Under the pieces are notes generated by a model that was given only the letters and a program-made list of their open reading frames with translations, ran no database searches and was not told the origin of the DNA. A stretch of DNA of 22,311 nt from contig CAZXXS010000090.1 in assembly GCA_964644845.1 (NCBI GenBank), forward strand, positions 1 to 22,311, written 5' to 3'. The translations under genes were made by a program, and so were the position numbers. This stretch comes from Geothermovivens sp964644845. Lineage in GTDB: Bacteria > Zhuqueibacterota > Zhuqueibacteria > Oleimicrobiales > Geothermoviventaceae. Positions 8,470-16,533 of the stretch are shown here, piece after piece. Position 1 is the stretch's first letter; each line of letters begins with the position of its first letter.

Positions 8470-9528
8470 TTACCGCTTGTACTCCAGCCGTTGGTGGCAC
8501 CCCGGCGTGCAGGCACCGCCGTCGTCCGTTTGGACTACTTTCAGAGGCATTTTCCAGCGGCCGAACCAGACAAACTCACGAAGCAGATGGGGAAGATTGG
8601 AGGCGTGCATGTCATGGCAGGCAACACAACTTCGACTCTTGTTCCGCAGTACGTGTACGAAGTGCAGGTTTCGGTCTCCAGAGCGGAATTGCGTTGCATC
8701 CGGATCGTTTTTCGCCTCAAGAATTGCCGGATCGTGGCAAGTGAAACAGATTTCGTAGGCCTGAGTGCTTTTCCTGCCGTAGAAGCCTTTTGGAAAAGCA
8801 GCTGTCAAGAGATGCGGGAATTCGGAGACGTGGGGAACGTGGCAGGTGGCGCAACCCGACATGTCCAGCGCAGGATGGACAACGTCGCTGGCTTTGAGGC
8901 GCTTTCCGACAGCTTCCAGCGTTCTCTCGCCGTGTCGGACCGGCTTTGTGTGGCACCCTAAGCAGAGGTCTGGTTGCTCTTGCACCAGCAAATTTTCCAG
9001 AGAGCTGTCGTGCGGTCGGTGGCACGCCAAACACGATTTCTCGGACTCGATGACCCCGTGCGTGGAGCCAGAGTCCCCTTGTGGCTGTTGGTAACCATCG
9101 TGGCACATTACACACAGATCCGGCAACGGTTGCGTGAGCAAACCACGCAGCTCAGAGGCGTGCGGATCGTGGCAGGTCAGACACTCACCGTCTTGCGCCG
9201 GGGGATGCACAGAACCCTCTTCTGAGATCACCTCGTGGCAAGAAAGACACAGGTCAGCCCCTTCGACAGCCAGATTGAACTCGTTTCCTTCCTTGCCCGG
9301 ATGCGGAGCACCTGTCTTTTCGTGACAGCTGCCGCAGTCGTCTTTTGCAGCAGGGTGCACAACGCGCTTACCCAGTAAGTCCGCGTGGCAGCCCTCCGCC
9401 GTACAACTCGTCCCCTGCACCTGGCACATCGCGTGCACGGCGATTACACTTCCAAGCGTAAAAGCGAGCAACGTTGTCCCAATGTGTGAACGCTGTCGCG
9501 ACATGCCTTCAACCATGAGCGTTCTCAC
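8470..9528 (-). CDS. Multihaem cytochrome c with about 11 haem sites, partner of the beta-barrel
   Basis: The product (352 residues from the GTG) has a signal peptide and nine CXXCH sites (CGSCH, CLSCH, CLTCH, CVMCH, CLACH, CLGCH, CATCH, CFTCH, CVACH). Two variants flank them: a CX4CH (CTAEGCH, residues 42-48) at the N-terminus and a CX3CH (CTPGCH) near the C-terminus. The repeated CHDPH/CHRPH blocks are of the doubled-CXXCH type. It starts inside the stop codon of the barrel gene (GTGA), so the two are probably made together, with the cytochrome threading or capping the barrel from the periplasm. Starts at ATG 9516 or ATG 9504 are alternatives; the last gives the most compact signal peptide. 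Its likely role is moving electrons across the outer membrane or assisting filament export. Confidence 0.88.
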   Translation of the reverse strand: MRTLMVEGMSRQRSHIGTTLLAFTLGSVIAVHAMCQVQGTSCTAEGCHADLLGKRVVHPAAKDDCGSCHEKTGAPHPGKEGNEFNLAVEGADLCLSCHEVISEEGSVHPPAQDGECLTCHDPHASELRGLLTQPLPDLCVMCHDGYQQPQGDSGSTHGVIESEKSCLACHRPHDSSLENLLVQEQPDLCLGCHTKPVRHGERTLEAVGKRLKASDVVHPALDMSGCATCHVPHVSEFPHLLTAAFPKGFYGRKSTQAYEICFTCHDPAILEAKNDPDATQFRSGDRNLHFVHVLRNKSRSCVACHDMHASNLPHLLREFVWFGRWKMPLKVVQTDDGGACTPGCHQRLEYKR

Positions 9529-11543
9529 TCAAAATGCCGGGCAATTCGAAAATAAGCGCCGTTGTAATTGATTTGCTCTCCCAGAAAATTGCGTCGGTAG
9601 ATCTGCACTCCGACCACAAACGTCATGCGTCGGAAAGCCGTGGCCAGCTCGGCTCGAAGATTAGCGAGGTCCAGATCAATTGAACGGCCTCGATTTGACC
9701 GGTAGCTACCTTCGAGGTTGAACTTCAAAATGCGCGTTAGCCGGTAGCTCAGCTGTCCATTCGCCGAAAGGTACCGCTGCCGTTCCTGATCACGGAGTAG
9801 GAAGTAGTCACGATACTGAGCCGAAACGAAAAGATTGATACGCGCACTTGCTCCGAGCAGCAGTCCAGCATCGTACTGCTCGTACCTGTACGGTATGATG
9901 CTGGAGTTGTACGAGTGCTTCTCGTAGCCGAGACGCACACCTCGAAGTTGCAAACGGGTACCGTAAATTCTTTCCACAAGGTAGTTTAACGAAACCACTT
10001 CCGGATTGGAGACTTGATCGTAGTCTTGATCGTAGTAGTTGTAGTAGATCTCTACTGCGCGCCTGAAGAAACTCAGTCTTCCGCCAACTTTCCTGTTCCA
10101 CGCTTTGAATTTGTAAGAGCGCTCCTGCTCAGCTACGTAATCGACGTACACCAGCCCGCCGTTCGGGATCTGGCTTCCGGGTAGTCGGCGGATTTCAACG
10201 AACGCACCCTGCGCAATCAGGAGGTAGTCCAGGTTTTCCTGGTAAACAACCGTGCCCGACTCGTCGGTGACGTAAACCGTCCCGAGCTCAACGAAAGGAT
10301 TGTCCAGTAGCACCGTGCGGTCATCCCAGAGTTCGTGTGCTTCGTCGACAACGACGAGACGCCCAGGCACGCTCGAATGGTCCTGTCGCTGCCGACGCAA
10401 CTCGTAACTTAGACTTAGGAGCCCACCAGGAATGTGCTTTTGGTAGTCAGCAACAAGCCCAAGCAGTCTCCGCTGATCTTGCACACCTGGCTGATCGGAA
10501 TTCGAAAATCGGTAGTAAAGGCGCGTTCGAAGGCTCATGTACAAATGGTGTTCGAGAGCAAGTTGAGATTGGTCGACCGTCATTTCGTAGTCGGGGCGCT
10601 TGTAAGCCACGCGCTGGTAATTGCCCTGTAACGCAAAACGAGCTGGCAAAGACAGGATTAAATTCTCGTTTGCCTGCATACGGCGGAAATCGAACACACC
10701 TTTTTGCCGGTAAAACAACACACTCGACACAAAGGTACTTGTTCTTGATGAACTCAGATCAAAACGGTTGCTAATATTTAGCTCGTCGATGGTATTCTGA
10801 ATGGAGTACAAAGCCGCGTAGCTTCGTGAGTAATCCGTAAACGTGTAGCGTACCTGGTTTACGTCACGGCCCCAAAAAGAGCGATTTACCTGTGCGCTGA
10901 GTGTCTTGCGACGGTCGTAGAAATGCCGGTTCGTCTCGATTTCGAGTTGATCCCAACGCTCTTTGGAGACTCGAACAGACAAAGGCAGGACTCTACCCGT
11001 GAATCGCAAAGACGCGCCTGTGCTCTTTTTTTGAACTTCGACATCCGTGATCAACTCCCTGCGGTTGAAAACGTGCGCGGTGTAGCGGTAGACGCTGAAC
11101 GAAAGCGGCCGCTGAGAGAAAACAGTTGCTCGTACGTCGAGCTTCTTTGAAGTCAGGGCTTCCGTCCGGTCTGGCAAAACAACGTACTTGTACTTCCGGG
11201 AAGCAGGTTGATAGCCGAAATCGATGTCAAGCACCAGAAGGTTTGGGTGCACGACGTAACTCCTCGACTGGAGTTTAATGTAGCCGGTGAGCACAGAAGT
11301 CTTTGGCCTATCACTCGCACCCGATTTCAAGATGCGCTCCTGACTGCGGTAATCACCGTCAAGACCAAGCGTCGTCTTCAAAAGAAGTTGATTCCAGGGC
11401 CCAACCCGGAACATGGGCACCTGGCCATGAGCGAGCCAGGGCAGTAAGACGAAAATACCCAGAGCAAACAGCACAGAGCCTGGTGCCTGCGGTCCCACGC
11501 ACCTGTTGTTCCGATGACTCCGTTGTTGCAGGTACGAGTTCAT
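9525..11543 (-). CDS. Large outer-membrane beta-barrel of a porin-cytochrome or secretion complex
   Basis: The 672-residue product has a signal peptide (hydrophobic FALGIFVLLPWLAHG, cleavage near residue 41). The rest is dominated by alternating polar/aromatic stretches typical of outer-membrane strands and ends in YFRIARHFE. It has no haem motif and is not an obvious MtrB. At about residues 415-468 there is a distinct segment, VYVTDESGTVVYQENLDYLL... then RRLPGSQIP and GGLVYVDY, probably a small folded domain in a loop or plug. It lies between a five-haem and an approximately 11-haem cytochrome, overlapping the latter by 4 nt, so I infer it forms the membrane channel for one or both. In the Geobacter osc cluster the corresponding channel has been described as OscEFG. 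A GTG at residue 16 is an alternative start. No close family name can be assigned from reading alone. Confidence 0.82.
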   Translation of the reverse strand: MNSYLQQRSHRNNRCVGPQAPGSVLFALGIFVLLPWLAHGQVPMFRVGPWNQLLLKTTLGLDGDYRSQERILKSGASDRPKTSVLTGYIKLQSRSYVVHPNLLVLDIDFGYQPASRKYKYVVLPDRTEALTSKKLDVRATVFSQRPLSFSVYRYTAHVFNRRELITDVEVQKKSTGASLRFTGRVLPLSVRVSKERWDQLEIETNRHFYDRRKTLSAQVNRSFWGRDVNQVRYTFTDYSRSYAALYSIQNTIDELNISNRFDLSSSRTSTFVSSVLFYRQKGVFDFRRMQANENLILSLPARFALQGNYQRVAYKRPDYEMTVDQSQLALEHHLYMSLRTRLYYRFSNSDQPGVQDQRRLLGLVADYQKHIPGGLLSLSYELRRQRQDHSSVPGRLVVVDEAHELWDDRTVLLDNPFVELGTVYVTDESGTVVYQENLDYLLIAQGAFVEIRRLPGSQIPNGGLVYVDYVAEQERSYKFKAWNRKVGGRLSFFRRAVEIYYNYYDQDYDQVSNPEVVSLNYLVERIYGTRLQLRGVRLGYEKHSYNSSIIPYRYEQYDAGLLLGASARINLFVSAQYRDYFLLRDQERQRYLSANGQLSYRLTRILKFNLEGSYRSNRGRSIDLDLANLRAELATAFRRMTFVVGVQIYRRNFLGEQINYNGAYFRIARHFE

Positions 11544-11636
11544 TTCAGCTCGGCAAACCGGTCAAAAAACAAGCATGGGTCTTTCGCCATCCGCTTTGCG
11601 GGGCTTTTCGGCCTAGCCATTCGGCTCTTACGCTTT

Positions 11637-12215
11637 CTACTGCAAGAACGTACGATCATCCCCTCCGTGTGGGTTATGACACTCTGTACAATCCGTTTCT
11701 CCAATCTCCGCGTGGGCGGGATTGGCTAACACGTCACCCTTTTCGTGGCAGAACAAGCACAGTGCTTGCCCTTTCGCGAACAGGAGATTCTCGTTCTTAG
11801 CCATGTGCGGATTGTGGCAGGCTGTGCAGTAGCCTCCTGCCACCGGCCCGTGGAGGACATCGAAGCTTTCACGGAAATCGTCGTGACAACCGTAGCACAG
11901 GTCCGGCTGGTCTGCCAACAGACGGTTGCCCGCTTGGAGATCGTGGCAGGAACTGCAATCTTTGTCCTGATACGGGGGGTGGAAAACGTACTGAGGTCCC
12001 ATCCTGAGCCGTCGCAGTCTCTCCGCAAGTGCAGCTCGATCAGCAACAGCGGATGTGTCGACCAAAGCAGCTTCTGAGGGATTAGGAACACCATCGAAGA
12101 AAAAGGAAAGCACCCTGTAGCGGGCCATCGGTGAACAGGCGAAATGAGCAAGACTGATTGCAGAGGCGAGACCGACCAGCAAAGATGTCGTGCAGCTGTG
12201 ACGAAAACTGGTCAT
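11637..12215 (-). CDS. Five-haem cytochrome c, possible lipoprotein
   Basis: The product (192 residues) begins with a signal sequence ending in SLAHFAC-SP. The cysteine suggests lipid attachment, though the residues before it (HFA) are a poor lipobox. The segment RYRVLSFFFDGVPNP follows, which I recognise as a hallmark of a family of membrane-anchored multihaem cytochromes in EET clusters. Five haem sites follow: CSSCH, CYGCH, CTACH, CLFCH and CTECH, with CHNPH spacing. I chose the ATG at 12215, which precedes the signal peptide, over the frame opening at 12344. It sits 93 nt upstream of the barrel gene and downstream of an NHL propeller in the same direction. It probably anchors in a membrane facing the periplasm and passes electrons to the barrel complex. 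Confidence 0.87.
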   Translation of the reverse strand: MTSFRHSCTTSLLVGLASAISLAHFACSPMARYRVLSFFFDGVPNPSEAALVDTSAVADRAALAERLRRLRMGPQYVFHPPYQDKDCSSCHDLQAGNRLLADQPDLCYGCHDDFRESFDVLHGPVAGGYCTACHNPHMAKNENLLFAKGQALCLFCHEKGDVLANPAHAEIGETDCTECHNPHGGDDRTFLQ

Positions 12216-12327
12216 GAGCTTCCCGTTGCCCAAAAAGACTTTGTCGTTCTTCCCACGTTCCCCCGTGTCGTTGGCAAATGAACGCTCAAGCTGTGGGTCG
12301 AAAAGGCTTGCACCCGGGTAACCACAG

Positions 12328-13404
12328 CTAACGCGGTTCCACAAACCCGTACACGTTCACTTTGTCGGGACCGTACTGATTGGTCACAAAAATCAAGTAT
12401 TTCAGCCGGAACCTCTTGTCCACAAATTTCTGAAACAGCCCCAAATTGTCGTAGTCAATTACGATCTTCGCCGGTAACCACATGTAGCCGGGCCCCTCGT
12501 AGGGCCCACCAAAAGGCATCAGCAGATTGCCGTTCTTGTCAAAAATCTGGACATTCTCAAATGCCGCATCCACCACGTACAAGTTGCCATCGCGATCGAC
12601 AGCGATCCCCTTGGGCCGCGCAAACTGACCGAGCCCCCGCCCGTAGCTGCCGATCGATTGCAGAAACTCACCGTCCCGCGTGTAGATCTTGACTTTGAAA
12701 GCTCCCAGGTCGCTTACGTACACCTTGTCTCGGGTGACGCAGAGGTTGGTCGGCGAGAACAGTCGGGCTGCCGTGTCCGCATCAGCCTCAGGAAACGAAC
12801 GTAACAGTTCGTGGGTAAAAGCGTGGTAAACGCGAACCTTGTGGGACTTCAGATCTGTGACCCAGATCTTGTTGTCCACCACGTTTACGTCTGTCGGTTT
12901 CATTTCCGCCGGACTACCGATGCTTCCCACGTACTGAAGTTGATCGTCGTAGATCACAACCTGTTGGCGTCCAGTGTCCGCTACGTACAAGTATCCTTTT
13001 CCGTCAACGTAGCAGTTGATGGGCTTACGTAACAAACCCAGGCCCCGCGGTTTGAAATACCTGAATGTTTTCCGCTTCAAATCGATAATCTCAAGGCCTG
13101 CAACAATCGTGTCGCAAATGTACACGACACCGTGTCGAATTGCCAAGCCGTACGGCTTGATGATCGGCTTCGGAGCCTGCTTTCCAAAAATGTAGGCCAT
13201 GATGCCCGATCGCCGCCCAGTAATGTCTGCAGCCTCGCTGAAACGAGCCAGAAATTGGATTCTGACCGTGTCCGGCGGTGGCGGGAAGACAATGACTTCA
13301 CCCTTCAGTCCGGTCTGAGCATTTGCTTTCACAACGGCTACTGAGAGGAGTCCGGGGATTCCCAGCAGCAGCAACAGCGTTGTCAATCTACTCCTTCGAA
13401 CCAT
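12328..13404 (-). CDS. Secreted six-bladed NHL beta-propeller protein
   Basis: The 358-residue product has a signal peptide (LTTLLLLLGIPGLLSVAVVKANA-Q) and then the motif FPPPPDTVRIQFL, typical of propellers found beside multihaem cytochromes. NHL-type blades follow, each with a pattern such as KPINCYVDGKGYLYVADT or RPKGIAVDRDGNLYVVDA and ending in VQIFD or VRVYH. No enzyme motif or haem site is present. The ATG at 13404 follows GGAG. It lies just downstream of the OmcE-like gene, separated by a terminator hairpin, and before the five-haem cytochrome. In Geobacter a propeller, OscD, is reported to influence the morphology of OmcS filaments, and I propose a similar assembly or maintenance role here by context. 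Confidence 0.9.
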   Translation of the reverse strand: MVRRSRLTTLLLLLGIPGLLSVAVVKANAQTGLKGEVIVFPPPPDTVRIQFLARFSEAADITGRRSGIMAYIFGKQAPKPIIKPYGLAIRHGVVYICDTIVAGLEIIDLKRKTFRYFKPRGLGLLRKPINCYVDGKGYLYVADTGRQQVVIYDDQLQYVGSIGSPAEMKPTDVNVVDNKIWVTDLKSHKVRVYHAFTHELLRSFPEADADTAARLFSPTNLCVTRDKVYVSDLGAFKVKIYTRDGEFLQSIGSYGRGLGQFARPKGIAVDRDGNLYVVDAAFENVQIFDKNGNLLMPFGGPYEGPGYMWLPAKIVIDYDNLGLFQKFVDKRFRLKYLIFVTNQYGPDKVNVYGFVEPR

Positions 13405-13501
13405 GCTTCCGGCTCCAGATCCTGTGGATGAAAGCAGAAAACCCAACCCCTTGCAACTGTAGACCGTCGTTGTCCCAGTCCTCCCCTTCCCCTGTCACAA
13501 C

Positions 13502-13537
13502 AAGAGCTGAGGGGAGGCTTCCCTCCCCTCAGCTCTT
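13502..13537 (-). terminator. Perfect 16-bp hairpin after the OmcE-like gene
   Basis: AAGAGCTGAGGGGAGG (13502-13517) pairs without mismatch with CCTCCCCTCAGCTCTT (13522-13537) around a CTTC tetraloop. It starts 34 nt past the tetrahaem stop. On the - strand an A-run precedes it and CTCTTGTTGT follows; on the + strand CTTTTA follows. It fits an intrinsic terminator or a stabilising 3' hairpin, and would let the cytochrome be made in excess over the propeller, cytochrome and barrel genes downstream. Confidence 0.85.
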
Positions 13538-13570
13538 TTACTGTCATAAAGCGGTTGTTGGCGCGAAACG

Positions 13571-14188
13571 TTACTTGGCGTGGCACGTCAAGCAGAGAGC
13601 GCTACCAGCGTTACTCTTCACCAAAAGCTTGGCTACACCACTGCCGTTGTGCACATCGTGGCAAGACGCGCACTGCAACTTGTGACCATAAAGCATATCC
13701 TGATCGATGGTGCCACCCAGACCAGAACTGGTGGTGGTTGGATCGTACAGCCCACCGTCCGTACTTGCCAGCGTGGCATCGTAAAGGAACGAGACCGGGT
13801 GATCGTTGCTCAGGTCGGTGCCGATCAGATCGTTGCCAGTCACAAACTCGTTGCCGTTGCCCTTGCCACCAAAATTGTCCACAGCAACGGTCCCATCGTG
13901 GCAGCTCAAACAAAGCTTGGAATTTCCGTCAGGCTGACCCACAGTTGCGTCTAAACTTGAGCTGCTGTACGGCGTGAAAGTAGCTGAGGTAACTTCATGG
14001 TTCCATAAAGGTTCTACAGAGTTGTTGGCATGGTGCGGCGTGTGGCACACCACACAAATCTCTCCGGTGGGGTTCCAGCTTTCCTGGGAGAAATCGTGCG
14101 CGGATCCAACAATGGTCTGACCCTGTGCCACACCAAAAGCCATACACAGCATGAGTATCATCACGGGAACGAACAGTAGGCGTTTCAT
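13571..14188 (-). CDS. Secreted tetrahaem cytochrome c, OmcE-like candidate nanowire subunit
   Basis: The product (205 residues) has a signal peptide (cleavage near VAQG-QTI) and four haem sites: CVVCHTPH, CLSCHDG, CASCHDVH and CLTCH near the C-terminus. The pattern HDFS, then EICVVCHTPH, PLWNHEV, YSSSSLDATVGQP, SNDHPVSF and SALCLTCHAK is the one I associate with OmcE of Geobacter sulfurreducens, a tetrahaem protein that polymerises into extracellular filaments. Extra histidines beyond those needed by its own four haems (HH after haem 1, WNH, YGH) could supply ligands across a subunit interface, as happens in OmcE. A very strong GGGAGGAG site precedes the ATG, a candidate regulated promoter lies about 300 nt upstream, and a terminator follows. 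All this fits an abundantly made structural subunit. That it actually forms filaments is inferred. Confidence 0.92.
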   Translation of the reverse strand: MKRLLFVPVMILMLCMAFGVAQGQTIVGSAHDFSQESWNPTGEICVVCHTPHHANNSVEPLWNHEVTSATFTPYSSSSLDATVGQPDGNSKLCLSCHDGTVAVDNFGGKGNGNEFVTGNDLIGTDLSNDHPVSFLYDATLASTDGGLYDPTTTSSGLGGTIDQDMLYGHKLQCASCHDVHNGSGVAKLLVKSNAGSALCLTCHAK

Positions 14189-14838
14189 CGTTCTCCTCCC
14201 TCGATTCGTTTCTGCTTAACCGCTGGTCCTCCACACTTCACCCTACTCCGAACCACGTATGCCCTGGGGGACCTCTTGAGCCCCGCGTCCGCCAGCAAGT
14301 GCGAAACAAGCATATTTTTCGGCTGCGCCACATTTGGGATGACCCGCACTATCGATCAATGCGAAACCAATTCTCCTCAGCCTTCCGTACCGGCCATCCG
14401 TGGCCGCCGCCGAACAAATTTCTGATCGTCACTTTTAAAATTTTCAAACAAATTGGCGCAACTTTCAGCTTTTGGCTACCGAAATATACGGTAATCAACC
14501 GTATGAAACAAGTGTTTTTTGACCCGTGAGTCCTACATCAAATGAAATAGGCTTTCGGTGTTTTCTGCGTCACAAAGATTATGCCGAATGACGTACCTTC
14601 TCCGGGCCGAGCCCTGAGCCAATCAAATGTGCCGAACGAAAGATGTCCAGGTAAGGCACAAAGTTAGCCCACCTCTCAAGCGGGTTATCTTCCCAGTCAG
14701 AGGACACACACCCAGCTCGGCGGGGCCTGACCTGGAAAGGAAAGCCATTCCCTGCCACAGTAGTCGCAACCTCCGTCACCACAGTAGGTTGCAGAATTCC
14801 ACCAAGACCAGCTCTCAATCTCACAGCACCACGGTGAC
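14189..14838 (-). other. 650-nt gap upstream of the OmcE-like gene
   Basis: No recognisable gene. The stretch from about 14420 to 14580 is markedly AT-rich compared with its surroundings and contains the candidate promoter described separately. If that promoter is used, the OmcE-like mRNA has a leader of roughly 280 nt. The part next to the 12-haem gene (14580-14838) has open frames on both strands without family resemblance. Confidence 0.5.
14483..14511 (-). promoter_or_regulatory. Candidate promoter with a palindrome in its spacer
   Basis: On the - strand TTGTTT (14506-14511) is followed after exactly 17 nt by TATATT (14483-14488), five of six matches to the -10 consensus. The spacer and the -10 edge carry the inverted repeat ATACGGT-aatca-ACCGTAT (14486-14504, + strand reading), a likely operator. 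It points towards the OmcE-like gene. The -35 match is weak (three of six), as is common at regulated promoters. The regulator is unknown. Confidence 0.5.
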
Positions 14839-16533
14839 TCAGTACGATTTTGGACTGTGTCTCCGTCCGTGACACTCCAAGTAGCACTTTCCGCTGAAAT
14901 TTCCGGTGTCCACGAATTCCAGACGACCCGTTCTCGGATCAGGCGACACCACACTTAAGTCAAAGTTGATCAAATGACTGTGGTTTGTAGCGTCACCCTG
15001 GCTACTACTGATCCCATGCGGGTCATGGCACACGTTGCAGGGGGTGTTTTCTCGAACAATGTGCTTCCTGTGAATCCTCTTGTAAAAGCGGCCCATGCCG
15101 TTGATAATCTGCCCGCGGTCATGGCAGCTGTAGCAAAGCTCATAGGCCTGATACGACTCAGCCGTGCCATCTGCCGTCATGTACTGAAATTTGAGAATGT
15201 GTGGATAAATCGATCCATGTGGACCTTTGGGCACCCCAGTTCCATTGCTCGCGTGGCAATCCGTACAGTAGATCACACTGTTCTCATTCAAGGGGGCAAT
15301 CAGGCTCGGCACATTGTCGTTCCTCCCTGGCGCTTCAACCGGATGGTACGACGGGTTGCTCGGATCGAATTCCAGTCGAACATTGCTCTGTTCCACCTGC
15401 CGCTGAGTCGGACTTCCGGGTTTGTTCGGACTGTCCGCGTGGCAACGGTAGCAAAGCTGGTACTCGTACCGAATCTCCTCAACCGCGTTCCCTTGTGTGT
15501 CGACACCGCGAACCCCAAGCAAAGCTCCGGTCGCATCCGGTGCGGACGCATTTGAGGCCTTTGCCGCATGCGGATTGTGGCAGTCCACGCACTCCACGTG
15601 CCGGCGGCTAACCACGGCTGGCTCTGAAGGATCGTGAACCCCCTGGTAAGAAAAAACGTCGTGCCGGTAGGTCTTTGCCAGCTCGGACTGAATGTCTGTC
15701 TGTGCCACGTTACCGTTGTGGCAAACCAAACAATTTTCCTCCTCGGGTTTCGCATTCAATAAGCGTTCCTCCCCCTCCGCAGCGTGCGGATCGTGGCAGT
15801 TTTCACACGCGTTTTCGGAAACAGTTGCGTAGCTTGTGTGAAACCACGGATTGTTTCCAAGACCGTTCCAGGTCGCCGAGGAAACGGCGTGGCTGGCATT
15901 GTCCCAACCCCGTTTCTGGTGGCAGTAACGACAAAGCGTTGAGTAACGTCGGCTCGCCACTAAAAAGTTGCCGTACAAGTCCTTGTGCGGATCGTGGCAA
16001 GACGTACATTGGAGCTGGCCATTCTCCAAGCGAACAGGTCCAGTTAGGGTCGCCGGATCCGCCAACTCGCCCTCGCTTGCTGATAGTGTGGAAGAGTAGT
16101 AGAACGACACGGGATGGTCGTCGGACAAGTTCGTTCCAAGGTTCGAATGGCCCGAAGGCATCGTGGTCACTCCCCCAGCGAATGCGATGGGAGCCGAGCG
16201 GCTCAGCACATCGCCGAGTGCCAGTGTACCGTCGTGACAGGAAAGACAGAGAACCGAAGAGCCCGTTGGCTGACCGGGAGCAGCAAGCATCGTTGAACTG
16301 CTGTAGAGTTTGTAGATACTCCCCGGATCCTTTCGATTCCAAAGAGGTGCTTGCCCGCTACTCCGGTGTGGGGTGTGGCAGAACACACAGACCTCTGTCT
16401 CAGTTGCGGCCTTGACGTCGCCCGGCCCGCTGACCGAGAGATTGTGCGGTGTATTCAAAATGGACTGGCCTTCGACCATCGAAGGCAGAAAAAGCGCGAC
16501 AACCAGCAGCCATTTGCGGTCAATTCTGCGCAT
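14839..16533 (-). CDS. Twelve-haem cytochrome c with an OmcE-like N-terminal module
   Basis: The product (564 residues from the ATG at 16533) has a signal peptide (cleavage near VEG-QSI), eleven CXXCH sites (CVFCH, CLSCH, CTSCH, CRYCH, CENCH, CLVCH, CVDCH, CYRCH, CTDCH, CYSCH, CNVCH) and a terminal CX3CH (CYLECHGRRH). Residues from about 30 to 205 align by eye with the two tetrahaem cytochromes of this window (CHTPH, PLWN, YSSSTM, GQP-GSS, LCLSCHDGT, LGTNLSDDHPVSF, QCTSCHDPH), so the protein looks like a tetrahaem filament-type module fused to an eight-haem tail. GGAGAGG precedes the start. The upstream propeller gene overlaps it by 14 nt, so the pair is probably co-translated. It is likely extracellular or on the outer surface, perhaps a terminal reductase or a cap linking filaments to the cell. 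Confidence 0.9.
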   Translation of the reverse strand: MRRIDRKWLLVVALFLPSMVEGQSILNTPHNLSVSGPGDVKAATETEVCVFCHTPHRSSGQAPLWNRKDPGSIYKLYSSSTMLAAPGQPTGSSVLCLSCHDGTLALGDVLSRSAPIAFAGGVTTMPSGHSNLGTNLSDDHPVSFYYSSTLSASEGELADPATLTGPVRLENGQLQCTSCHDPHKDLYGNFLVASRRYSTLCRYCHQKRGWDNASHAVSSATWNGLGNNPWFHTSYATVSENACENCHDPHAAEGEERLLNAKPEEENCLVCHNGNVAQTDIQSELAKTYRHDVFSYQGVHDPSEPAVVSRRHVECVDCHNPHAAKASNASAPDATGALLGVRGVDTQGNAVEEIRYEYQLCYRCHADSPNKPGSPTQRQVEQSNVRLEFDPSNPSYHPVEAPGRNDNVPSLIAPLNENSVIYCTDCHASNGTGVPKGPHGSIYPHILKFQYMTADGTAESYQAYELCYSCHDRGQIINGMGRFYKRIHRKHIVRENTPCNVCHDPHGISSSQGDATNHSHLINFDLSVVSPDPRTGRLEFVDTGNFSGKCYLECHGRRHSPKSY

